A model generated the notes under the pieces. It worked only from the letters and a program-made list of their open reading frames with translations, searched no databases and was not told the origin of the DNA. From Xanthoparmelia taractica (lineage: Eukaryota; Ascomycota; Lecanoromycetes; Lecanorales; Parmeliaceae): 64,000 bases of DNA. The position numbers were made by a program, and so were the translations under genes. Each line of letters opens with the position of its first letter. The stretch's first letter is position 1. Shown in pieces: positions 24,926-34,682 of the stretch. The stretch spans positions 1 through 64,000 of the forward strand of contig JANQBS010000014.1 of the NCBI GenBank assembly GCA_033085395.1. The letters are read 5' to 3'.

Positions 24926-26340
24926 CTTCGAAGCTTATTTATTTAATATATAATAAGAAATTAGCGAAAGTAATTAAAGATAATAATATAATTATAAATT
25001 AATAAATTAAGCTATAAACGAATTACTCGAACTCTAACTTCGTTCTACGATTTACTAAATTACAAGAGCTATAAACTATATCTCTTTCTATAAGTGAGAA
25101 CTTAATCGAGATTTATATCGCTATTATTCGAATTAAATCTAAGAGTCTTAAGCGAATAAGAGTATTAATCGAAGACTAAATATTAATAGTCTTATTGTTA
25201 AATAATTTAAACTTAAAATATAAGAACTTCGTATATCGCTTAATTACTTAACTCGATAAGATACTCGACTTTAATAAGATAATTACGCTTCTTTACGAAG
25301 AAGATTAAATATTTAAACGAGATATTAAGAAATAGACTATAGTCGCTTCTATAAAGAGATTCAAGAAATAAGAGAATAAGAACTCTAAATTTAATAATAA
25401 CTTAGATCGTAAGAGAAGAATCTCTAGTCGTGGCCGAGGAAATAATAATAGTAATATTAATAATCGAGCGTCGAAGAATCTTAATAGTAATAACTATAAA
25501 GGAAATAGTAACGCTTCGAAGTACTTAAAGTGTATTCTATTAATTAATAAAAAGAAGAAGAGATATTAATTACTTAATTGCTAAACTCTTTATTTAGAAA
25601 AGATATCTAAAAGTCTTAAGAATAAGTCTAAGGCTGTCAAGCGGCTACCACTAGGCCATAGGCTCAAAAACATACGTTGCGCGGGGGTATTTCGCTTCAT
25701 GCGCGAAATGCCCCTATTAGGCCCTATAAGCCTCACAAAGGCGAATATAATTAGTAGCGAGAGACCTAATAATTTTTTGAATATTAATTGTACTTCTTAT
25801 ATTTCGATTATAACTTACTTAATTATATACGAAGTAGATATAGAAGAAGATAACGAGTATTAAGATCTAAAGATCGCTATTTCTACGCTTAAATATAGTA
25901 AGGAAGCGATACTTAAAGAGCTCGTATACTACGTTCTCGATTAGAATCTAACTTCAATTTCTTCTTTATAGAAGAAAGCGAAGACTAAGTTAATAACTTA
26001 GCTTAATTTTAACGCAAATTTAATTAACGATATTAATTAGAAAATCTTTATCTCTTTATCTCTTTCTTTAAACTTCGAGAAAGAAATTCTTAAAGATTAA
26101 ATTATTAATAAGACTTTAATTTATATTCTAGTCTATGCGACTAGAACTTCGTTAACTATAATTTACGATTAAATAATCGATTCGAATTATATTAATTACG
26201 TATACTTTAATAAGCACGAGTTTACTAAATATTAGTCGTATCGAGCGAGAATCTTAATCGCTAATAGAATTATCGTATAAATAAAGAGTCGCGATATAGT
26301 TAAGATGAAATAACTAGTATCGAATAAATCTAGTAACGTA
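24926..26340 (+). mobile_element. Copia element, 5' part (gag and protease), truncated
   Basis: Plus-strand relics include a UBN2-type gag (LNYLTR-DTRL at about 25,230-25,270), a basic Gly/Asn/Ser-rich stretch with SSRGRGNNNSN (about 25,420-25,450), and a degraded zinc knuckle near 25,530-25,590. A protease-like region at about 26,170-26,280 contains DYTIDS (family WILDSGA-type) and YFNKHEFTKY. A 103-bp solo LTR is inserted at 25,635-25,737. No integrase, RT or 3' LTR follows; the sequence switches abruptly to non-RIP DNA near 26,345. Confidence 0.7.
25635..25737 (-). mobile_element. 103-bp solo LTR, nearly free of RIP
   Basis: This island begins TGTCAAGCGG and ends GCCTCACA (TG...CA). It is flanked by perfect 5-bp duplications aaggc (25,630-25,634 and 25,738-25,742). 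It holds a 12-bp hairpin with one G-T pair, ggggtatttcgc/gcgaaatgcccc (25,684-25,695 and 25,703-25,714). Its minus-strand start tgtgagg is shared with the solo LTR at 21,331-21,479, so both may belong to related miniature LTR families. Confidence 0.75.
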
Positions 26341-26361
26341 GTGAGCGTTAGTGATATGATA

Positions 26362-26745
26362 TCAATGAAACAACGCTAATAGCATGGCCTCATATTGGAC
26401 CCACTGACCCACAGTCCTACTGTTGCGAGTAATTTCACCGCAGTGTCCAAGCCACAGTACATCCCAGGACCGTCCGTAAGGCGCTGGATCGCTCGGATCG
26501 ACTCGTGAGAAGTTTCCCACGGCGTCTGATATCAGAGGCATCTGTTCTTTGATGGCCACATCCCAGTCAACATCGTCTTCTATTATCATGGCCGTGTCCA
26601 GATCGCTGGCGACGGAGTCTAGCCTTAGCGCTAATGTTGCATACCCCATTGGGGTGCATATCCCGGTGGACAGGTGTGTACTGCATCTGCAAGAGATGGA
26701 CAAATCCTCTCTAGCCTTGCGCAAAGTCATGAGGAACGAAGTCAT
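26362..26745 (-). pseudogene. Truncated GT25-like glycosyltransferase fragment
   Basis: A 127-residue minus-strand frame contains AMIIEDDVDWDVAIKEQM followed 30-40 residues later by SWDVLWLGHCGEI. In fungal GT25 (LPS-type glycosyltransferase) proteins an EDDxDW acidic motif and a WDLLWLGHCG segment occur in this order. The frame stops about 20 residues further on, at the AT-rich boundary, so the C-terminal half of the domain is missing. The upstream part does not resemble a normal GT25 N-terminus, and the adjoining frame 26,711-26,932 is in a different phase. It is probably a gene broken at the transposon-block edge. Confidence 0.5.
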
Positions 26746-27074
26746 CGTTTGTATGCAGCTGCCGGAGTTCGAGCCTGTACTGTGCCGCAGGTTTCAGCGC
26801 AGCCAGCATGTCGACATTCTGCAAGTAAACGGGGCTGTTGGGGCGCAGAACGACAGCCCAATCAATGTTGGAGATGTGATGCAGCATAGCCTGGTAGCCC
26901 ATCGATCCTTCATACCGACCTCCTATTACCACGTTGCAGAGTCAGAGCTTCCCATATTTCATGTCTTCCTTTTGACTTCTCGTAGATTTATCCGGTTCAT
27001 TAGCACGAACCACTTCTCAACTCTGCTAGGCTTCCTAAACCCTAACGTCCGAATACTCAAGCTAGAATACATAC

Positions 27075-28164
27075 ATGCATCGCTTCAAGTGCAGTCGTGC
27101 GCTCTTCACCTGTCAGTGGGTCTCGGTGCTTGCTCAGCAGCCTTGTTACTGGCCCGATGGCTCCAGCACATCGCTTGGTCAATTTCAATATATGAATTGC
27201 CATTCGTCCCAAGACAGTGCTTGCTGCCTCCAAGGAGAGGTTTGCTTGTCGAATGGTTTATGCTATGGATCTGTTTATGGTTGGGTACGTGTATTGTGCT
27301 CTTTTTGTGCACTGGACTGCGATTCACATCGCTGACTGGACGAAGACATATCGAGGCGCGTGCACTGTCAAAGACTGGAGTAATACAACTGCATGTCCAG
27401 TTCAATGGTGCAATGACAGTAAAGGCTCTTTTCCTGGCCACTTTGAATCTCTAATGGATTTTCTTTGGATGATGACAGCAGCTTATTCTCTCCTTCTGCT
27501 ACTAGTAATTACAAGCTCCTGGGCAAACTTGTGGATGTGTCCACAAACCAACATTGACCCCACACAGCGGTGGTGCGGCCTGAATGAAGGGGAAGCAGCT
27601 TGTCGGTCGGTTACCGACGCACAACTCAATTTTTATACATCTGGCTCTATCTTGGGGTTTCCACCCCTTACATCTTCCACATCAGCCGCCACAGCAACAG
27701 CCACTGATCTAGCAACCCCTGCTTTCTGCGCTGGACCGAGTTCGAAAACGGTCACTGTCCCAGCGTCTTCCCCTGCCAAAAGGGTCACCGTCTCACCGTC
27801 TTCGTCTTCCCCAGTCAAAACGTCCACGAATCCTCCCTTGTCGGCCCAGACCCAGGAATACTCGACCAGCCTTCCCACTGACTCTTCTACGATTTCTCAC
27901 ACTCAGGAACATTCGGCCAGCTTGCCTATCGCAATAGGAGTTGGAATCGGTGTTCCCCTCGTGATAACTGCTATCGGTTTTCTCGGCTTCTTATGCTGGA
28001 AAGAAGCGGGGCGGCAACGTATTAGAGAGAGCCGATGGGTGAGCCGAGAATCCAATAATCAGTCCGTCACAGTGCCCGTTGATAGGTCCTGGAATGAGTT
28101 GTCGGATGCTTCGCTACCCCAAGAGCTGGACGGTATCGGTAGGGCGGAATTACCCAACAATTGA
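27075..28164 (+). CDS. Secreted/single-pass membrane protein with Ser/Thr-rich stalk
   Basis: The architecture is common in Dothideomycetes: an N-terminal hydrophobic start, a Cys-rich ectodomain (CCLQGEVCLSNGLCYG; YRGACTVKDW; MCPQTNIDPTQRWCG), a Ser/Thr/Pro-rich stalk, a transmembrane helix (LPIAIGVGIGVPLVITAIGF) and a short polar cytoplasmic tail. Exon 1 is 27,075-27,284. Intron 27,285-27,345 (gtacgt...gctgac...gaag) joins GSVYGW to TYRGACT in phase. A second intron at 27,419-27,478 (gtaaag, ctaatg, gacag) is plausible and in phase, giving about 322 residues; without it the protein is about 342. The exact structure is uncertain. Its function is unknown; a cell-surface or sensor role would be inference. 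Confidence 0.6.
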
Positions 28165-29831
28165 GACGGGGGAAGGACGAGTCCATTTTTGGATATATTT
28201 CTGAACGTCTCTCGCGTGGATCCTGCTCGTTTGACATGTTGTTTAGCCATACTCCAGGGTACCAGCAACTTAGAATTGATTTACTATCAACATCACGATA
28301 GGATAGCAACGGAGAGGGGACATCCAAGATTCAGCAGAGCAGATCTCCTTTGGCACTTACGCATCCACGACGCTCCTTTGTTAATATTATCGTCGATTCG
28401 ATTGCTTTGTCACTCTGGCCATTCACTTAAGAAGTGAATTTTATCTCTTTCTATAAATTACCGAAGGAAGCTTTGAAGGCCTTGGTGTACTACATTATAA
28501 ATATAATGGTTTTCTCTTATTAAGAATTATAAAATAATAGTAGTATAGCATATTATATTTATATATATAAGATTACTCTCGTGTAGCCGCGGCGCTTCCT
28601 TCGGATTCCTCTCAACGTGACTCATTGTGTTGAGGATGTCTGAGGTTTGCTCGTCTGTGGCCTGAATCTGATATACGACTTCGAAAATCTTCATGGTAGC
28701 ACTTATACCAGATACGAAGCAGGATATATTGGATCCATTGCGGGTTGTGTGTATCAAGGCAGGGTGTTCCAACGTAGCTCATAATGGTTGAGGTGTGGAA
28801 GCGGAAGGCTGATTGAATCCCTTCCAATCGATGATAGAGGAATACCAACCTTACTAGGCTGTCAGTTTTGGCCGAGATGCAACAGTAAAACAAAGATTGT
28901 CTTTAGTAAGGGTACTTCGCCCAGTGTATCGCAGGCTTGGATTTGTGCAGATGAATCTGAACAGCCCCACGATGTACATGAAAACATGCTCGCCGCCAAT
29001 TGTTCACTTTGTGGAGATGGGGCAATTTAGTCAATTTTCCAAAGGGATGAAACTTCTAGCCTTGTGCATGCATGGATCCCACATTCAATTCACTCACCTG
29101 CACACGCCTAGTTTCCTAGCACCGAGGCTGAAACGAGGCTTAGATTGAGGCAAAGAAGGTCTGGTTTGACAATTGCAGGCCATTCGATTGGATTAACAGA
29201 TGTGAAACATCTTGCTTGAAACTTGATAATCTAGCTCAGGTCCCACGTGCATGGATGCAACGGCGTACACATTTTGTGAGTGGTGCGCTGTTACACTTGC
29301 TGTTGACGTTGGTGGGACGTTTAGATATAACAAATCTGCTTTGTACTCAGAGCAACAACATTCATCTGATGCCGGCGTGAAGGAGCTGCACATAATGATA
29401 GGACACCATACCGGTCTAAGATCAGCCGAATGTCCCTATCACCGGCTCTACGAGGACTTGTGCGTCTTTCAATCGTATTCCCTTCTCATCCGTCTCCTTG
29501 ACCAAACCTGGTAACAATTTGCTTGGTTGGCAGGGGAGTGAGGGCAGGCCAGTCGAATCGAATAGCTGATGGCTGTGAGAACAGCCATATGCCTAGATCC
29601 GCAGCTTGCTTGAGAATCTCGGAGAGATTGCGCACCCGGACTTTGGACCTGTACTTGCCATTTTTCCATGGTGCGAAGGCATTTGGGAAAGAACTAACCA
29701 TGTTCTAGATCTGTTCATCAACTTGAGCGCTGTAGGCTGTATTGGCTAGGAAACTAGAATGGAGTTAGGCCGTCAGGGCGCGCCACTTGGACAGAGCCTG
29801 CGACAGTTCTTCGGAGATATCAGCGTTCGCG
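28165..29831. other. Intergenic region without a recognisable gene
   Basis: Only short, unconvincing frames are present on both strands, with no family motifs. The one structured item is an AT-rich 144-bp segment with 11-bp inverted ends at 28,461-28,604. Confidence 0.6.
28461..28604. mobile_element. MITE-like AT-rich insertion with inverted ends
   Basis: Perfect 11-bp inverted ends ccgaaggaagc (28,461-28,471) and gcttccttcgg (28,594-28,604) enclose about 120 bp of very AT-rich sequence in an otherwise GC-balanced region. No clear target duplication was found, so it could also be a hairpin of other origin. Confidence 0.4.
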
Positions 29832-30740
29832 CTATAGGACGATACAGCGGACAGTAATTATGCGAAATTGGATCTTACCAGCATTGGTCGATAGATCCGA
29901 TTGTGCAGTGCCGACAGAAGAGGGGAGCGTAACGGGTTCGATAGGAAGCAGGGACTGCTCGGCACCAATAATTAGTGATATAGAAAGAGTGACAAGATAG
30001 GCAAGGGAATGCAATATCAAAGGGATTGTGTCTTTTGACCGACTGAGTAGAGTCACCAGAGGGGTTGGTATATATGGTGAGTCAAATGTAGCCAGTTGAC
30101 CGTCATAGTTCGGAGTACCAACGGTGGACAGGTTCTGGTAAAAAGTCTCAGTATGGAATCGTATATGTTCCAGGGTCGTTCTTGCTTTCTCATTGACTGT
30201 GTTGTCGTCCGCAGATTGTGGAAGGCAGCTCTCGAAAACAGAAGAAGCACCGGAAGTTTCTGTTACAATTGGGCGATCTCTGGTCTTTCTCGGTATCGGG
30301 ACACCGTTTGATGGTCGGTGCCGCCGACGTCTGCTTCTTGAGCGTCGTTCACGGCGCATGAAAAGAAAGGTCACTAGAAAGGTGATTACGGCGAGACCAA
30401 CTGCTGCACCGACAACTATGCCTGCTACAGTATCGTTGAAAAGTGAATGGCCTGCAGTAGACTTAGATTCATGTGCGGATAAGACAGACTGTGTGGATGT
30501 AGAAGTTTCTGTTGGTTTATCAGATGAGAGACTTGTTGGTGCGATTGCTTGGCCTGAGCTGTCTTCGGAATAAGCAACGGAAGCGGAGGAGGTCAAGGAG
30601 GGTAGGCTTGTGGTGTGGTCAGCTCCAGTGATACCAGAGCTGTCGTGGAATCTCCAGAGTAATCAACGGAAGAGGAGGAGGGTGGAACAACGGTTTGGCA
30701 TTCCCTTCAAGGTTGTTGAGGCCTTGGCTGTTAATGTCAA
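29755..30740 (-). pseudogene. Single-pass membrane protein gene with broken frame
   Basis: The open core (29,832-30,596) has a Ser/Thr-rich stretch, a transmembrane helix (VAGIVVGAAVGLAVITFLVTFLF), a basic stop-transfer RRERRSRSRRRRHR, and a cytoplasmic module with LEHIRFHTETFYQNLS and LATFDSPYIPTPLVTLL. That module resembles the conserved tail of a family of Dothideomycete membrane proteins. The expected tail end, ISEELSQALSKWRALTA, lies just downstream (about 29,830-29,770), but no splice joins it in phase. Upstream, the Ser-rich ectodomain (VVPPSSSSVDYSGDSTTA) is in another frame. Two independent frame problems suggest a pseudogene; unusual splicing is the alternative. Confidence 0.5.
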
Positions 30741-30849
30741 ACGGGCTAGGATGTAAAGGTACTGAAAATGATGTCTTCAAGTGGGCAAGCGACGAGATTG
30801 CCACAGCTTAGCTATGTAGAAGGTAATTATCGTATTCTGCCATGGATTG

Positions 30850-32223
30850 CTGGGGACGAGCGTTCCCCCAACAATGTCTGATATCTTCGCTGGACGCTCG
30901 ATAGGCTCCGCATTGATCGACATCGATTTCCACGAATCATCTTTACCCGACTTCAAAAGATCCAGAAATATTTGCTGGAAAGTCCAGACGATGTGGCCCA
31001 CAAAATGGTTCGCGACAAGTTTGAAAGGGTCAAGTGTTCCTTCGGCACGCAAGTCATTTCCAATCTGCCCAGCATCCCACTTGGAGTTCCTTGTCTAGCC
31101 CCCGGGCGGCAGCACCACCACCCAGAGGCCTCCATTGAGAGCTCAAAGAATGATATTGACGCAATAAGTGATCCCAGAAAATGGGATCCCTTGCGCCCGA
31201 GATTCTGTCAGATAGCAAGCGAGGAGATCGGGATTCTCCTTAATAGCCAGGTTGACCGCATGCTTCGTCTGATCGACCAGCAATTTATACGAGTGCAAGA
31301 AACTCATCCTGGTGCATTTATAGTACAGTGATATTCAACTCTCTCTTGAGACTCATTGAATCACCGATGCATCTTTCAGTCCCATCTCGTCCTCTCAGGT
31401 GGCCTTGGAAGCTCGCCGTACGTGAAGCAACGGTTCAAAGCACGCTATGAATCTGGTGGCTACAGCTCTTCGAGAATCGGCTTACAGAATACGAAGCTCG
31501 TCATCGTCGCTGAACCGTGAGTTAATTCATGTCAATTCTCGTTGGTTCGCTGATTATCGCTGATGTGATGATTCGATAGCCAGCTTGCGGTAGTCCAAGG
31601 TTTGGTAATGGAACGCTGGCAGGTGTCCCGCCTGGGAGCGATAGTCTTCAAGGAACGGTGTTGCCGGCTTAGTTACGGCATCCTATGTCGCGAGGAGTAC
31701 GATCCTGAAAACAATCCCACTCATGTTGGCCAAAATGTCATTAGAAGTCGTCACGATGGAAAACTGTGGGTTCAAGGCCAGATAGACTGGTTCCTTAAAC
31801 AGGTGCGTAGACCTTCGAACATAACGCGCAATAGGACCTAACAGCCGAAACCTCGGAGAAAGACATGGTCTCTACCGATGGCATCTTGAAGCCTTACAGC
31901 CTCAAAGTGAGACCAGGCCACTACGATGCGAAATGGCAAACCCATGTGGTCATGTGCGGTCTGCCTCGGGAGCAGCTTCCGACGAATATAAGCGGAAGCG
32001 AAGTCAGCCGCCTCTGCGACATCACCTCGTCGCTCAAGGGCAAAGACGTAGATATAAAAGAGAAAACCGTCACTGGTATAACCGCGGAGAGCGATATATG
32101 CGGGTAGACTTCAACATTAGAGTCATTCTTGGACCCGCAGACGTCAAGTTTCGCATGGAATCCAAAGGCAGAGAGGTCCTTAGCGAGGAGCACGATGCGA
32201 TACAAGTCCTATGGCAACCATGA
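30850..32223 (+). pseudogene. 5'-truncated Hsp70-like (HSPA12-type) pseudogene
   Basis: Recognisable segments in order are YLLESPDDVAHKMVRDKFER, VKCSFGTQVISNLPSIPLGV, RMLRLIDQQFIRVQETHPGA, LVLSGGLGSSPYVKQRFKAR, VAEPQLAVVQGLVMERWQVS, CCRLSYGILCREEYDP, IDWFLKQ and FNIRVILGPADVKFRM. This is the C-terminal part of the fungal Hsp70-like ATPases related to HSPA12. Introns at about 31,322-31,378 and 31,519-31,578 still splice in phase. The N-terminal ATP-binding half is absent, and the next junction near 31,802 gives only a 32-bp in-phase intron. At about 32,063 (gagaaaacc) the frame slips by one base before NRHWYNRGERYMRVDFN. It is therefore non-functional. Confidence 0.75.
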
Positions 32224-33177
32224 GCAGTGGAATAACGTCAATATTGTTTACGACGATGCATCTGAATGGCTCTCCTCTTGGACTTCTGTTGCCCACCTCA
32301 TTTACGGCCGGGTTGAAGCACTCGAGCGCCTGACCGCAGAAGGTAAAGCCAACCGCTTCTCGCGCAACATGGCGTACAACCTCTTGGCCAGCAACCTGTT
32401 TGACAACTTCGAGAAGTACCGTGGCATGCAATTCATAGTGATGCATGAGCTGGAATGGTTTGCTGACGTGCAGCTCACCACTAAGGAGAGCGGTGTCTGG
32501 ACCACCGCGCCGTACTTTATCGACAGCGTGGCGCACTTGGCCGGCTTTATCATGAACTGCTCCGACGTCATGGACACGCAGAACAACTACTGTGTCACTC
32601 CTATTTGGAAGTCGATGCGATTCGCGAAGCCTCTGGTCCCAGGAGCCAAGTATCGTTCGTACGTTATGATGATTCCGACGGTCGATGACCCAATGATTTA
32701 CTTGAGCGAAGTGTAAATGATGCAGGACGACGCCATCGTGGGTCTAGCCAGTTATATCCAGTTCCGCCGCTACCCACGCATCCTACTCTGCCAATTCTTC
32801 TCAGCGCCGGACAACATGGCTGCTATGGAGGGCAAGCGAAACGCTGCTGCTTCTCGAGCTCCAGTTTCAGCGCCAGCAGTACCGAAGGACGCCACACCCA
32901 TTACCATCGATACCGCGGCACCATCCATCGAGTCTGCCACCGCTTCCGGCAGCATCATTGCTAAAGCACGCCTACTCATTACCAAGGAGGCCGCCGTGGA
33001 GATTTCTAACCGGGAGGATGACGCTAGCTTCGCCGAATTGGGCGTTGACAGCCTAATATCGCTAACCATCGCGGAAAAATTCAGGACAGAGCTGGATATC
33101 AAGGTCAACGGCATTTCTCTTTATATTACCCGATGACTGGTGATTTGCGGAAGTATTATAAGAAGTATTATACCTAG
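32224..33177 (+). pseudogene. Non-reducing polyketide synthase fragment (PT-ACP), melanin-PKS-like
   Basis: The frame reads NRFSRNMAYNLLASNLFDNF, YFIDSVAHLAGFIMNCSDVM, NNYCVTPIWKSMRFAKPLV and YIQFRRYPRILLCQFFSAPD, the C-terminal half of a product-template domain closest in feel to naphthol/melanin PKSs. An ACP follows with FAELGVDSLISLTIAEKFR, its phosphopantetheine serine intact. TAA at 32,714-32,716 interrupts YLSEV-MMQDD. After KVNG (about 33,108) a frameshift precedes YYPMTGDLRKYYKKYYT and stop TAG 33,175-33,177. The KS, AT, first half of PT (with the catalytic His) and any TE are missing. It begins immediately after the stop of the Hsp70-like pseudogene. Confidence 0.85.
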
Positions 33178-33689
33178 ATCAGACGGAAAAAGTCAAGGAG
33201 ATGAAGGACAGCGGCGCGTTGTGTGTGTCTATTCTACATGGGTCGGCGAGGCTTGGCGTTGTAGTGCGCGGTAAATACTCTTAAACATCCAGACTTCCTG
33301 ATTCTACTTCTCTCACTGGACTGTATTACGCACTGATTGAGCGACAGCCGGCAAGGGAGCTTTCAACAATACCTTTATCAAATCGAGTTGTTGCAGGTTA
33401 AAGTACCTCAGGTAGCCCTAAATGAGCCCTACTTTTCCATATACAGCTAGATCAGGGTTAAACTAGGGCTACCAAGGTGAGAAGCTCCGCTGCGGGATCT
33501 TGATTGCGAACACAAGGACCACAATTTTGAGCCAGCGAGCTTTTTTCCCATTCCTTACCAACATACAACGCCTCGGCGCCAATATCCAGCAATGCCGACA
33601 CCCATCCTTCTCCAGACCTAACCACCACCACGCCTTCCTCCCCTCATCCCACCAACAACCCCCGTTTCCCCCTCCCCCTCCCCAAAACA
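33178..33689. other. Intergenic / MED18 upstream region
   Basis: No gene was recognised. An imperfect inverted repeat (about 33,410-33,430 and 33,455-33,474, sharing ggtagcccta) could form a hairpin or be a tiny MITE relic. The last 190 bp before the MED18 ATG are strongly pyrimidine-rich, as in many fungal promoters. Confidence 0.5.
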
Positions 33690-34682
33690 ATGCACGAACT
33701 CCTCCTCTTCGCCCCCATCCCCCCCCCCCGACACACGCACCTCCTCTCCATCCTCTCCGGCCTAACAGCCACGCAACCCACCCCCCTATACGAAAAACAC
33801 CACGTGTACAAGCCGAACCGAGCTCCAGGAACGCTCGTCGGCGGTTTAAAGGTGGGCGGGGCGCAGGATGTGAGTGTGGGGAAGAATCACGTGGGGATGG
33901 GTGGGATGGGGGGGGATTTGTTTTATGTGCAGTTGGTTGTGCAGGGAGAGGTTGAGATTGAGGTGAGTGGCGTGATATGATGTGAGTTGAGTTGAGTTAT
34001 TGGGTGGGTGTGGACGGACGGATGGGTGTTTCAAGATGGTTTTGATGGATGGGTGGGTCGGTGGGTTTGGTAGGGTGTCTGGGGTGTGGGGAGAGGAGGG
34101 TTAGAAGCAAAGCAAAGCAAACGATAGGGGCTGATGAATTTCTGTGTACAGGGAGATGGGAGGGAGGAGGAGGAGGGCAAAGGGGAGGAGGAAAGATGGG
34201 TCCTGCAGTTTAGGGATCTGCCCGAGGTGGCGAGGCAGAGGGCCGTGACTTCGAGGTTCATTGCCGACATACCCATTACATCCGGCGATCCGATGGAGTT
34301 CATGAAAGCACTCGACTACTCGTACGTGTCACCGTGTCTTTCGTCCGCATGTGAGACCTTGTAATGACGTGGATACTCTAGGCACGTCTCAACCTATACG
34401 ATTTCAGGCCATAGATTTACGCACCACTCGACTTCCATCGTCCTCTACCGCATCAGTCTTCCGGCTTCTATTGACTCAACAAGCGACGGACTACCCCAAG
34501 CACGCTTACTTGACCCATCAGGAACATACATATTGCAAGCCTCGGTGAGGGTTCAAGATGGGTCAAAGGTGGAAACGATGACCAAGGGTGTGAATGAATT
34601 GCTTAGCTTGAAAGAGACTCTGAAAGGCGTCGTGGAACTAGAGATCGGTGACAGATTAGCCCTAGATACTCGAGTCAGATGA
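33690..34682 (+). CDS. MED18: Mediator complex subunit 18
   Basis: This is predicted to be the head-module subunit of Mediator, which bridges transcription factors and RNA polymerase II. Three exons: 33,690-33,962, 34,152-34,321 and 34,382-34,682, giving 247 residues. All junctions are in phase: gtgagt...tgtacag and gtacgt...actctag. The start MHELLLFAPIPPPRH, the GDLFYVQLV strand, WVLQFRDLPEVARQRAVTSR, the central SGHRF, and the end SGTYILQASVRVQDGS ... GDRLALDTRVR correspond to fungal MED18 (Srb5) along its whole length. The protein is slightly short compared with Aspergillus-type orthologues. No oddities. Confidence 0.85.

Noticed and set aside
25635..25737. tRNA or tRNA-derived SINE from the A-box-like tggcctagtgg
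   Set aside because: The D-arm cannot pair properly, no B box follows, and TG...CA ends with a 5-bp duplication fit a solo LTR better.
26549..27454. 301-residue plus-strand frame across the GT25-like region
   Set aside because: No domain resemblance; it overlaps the minus-strand EDDVDW frame and the start of the membrane-protein gene in other phases, so it is treated as a chance frame.
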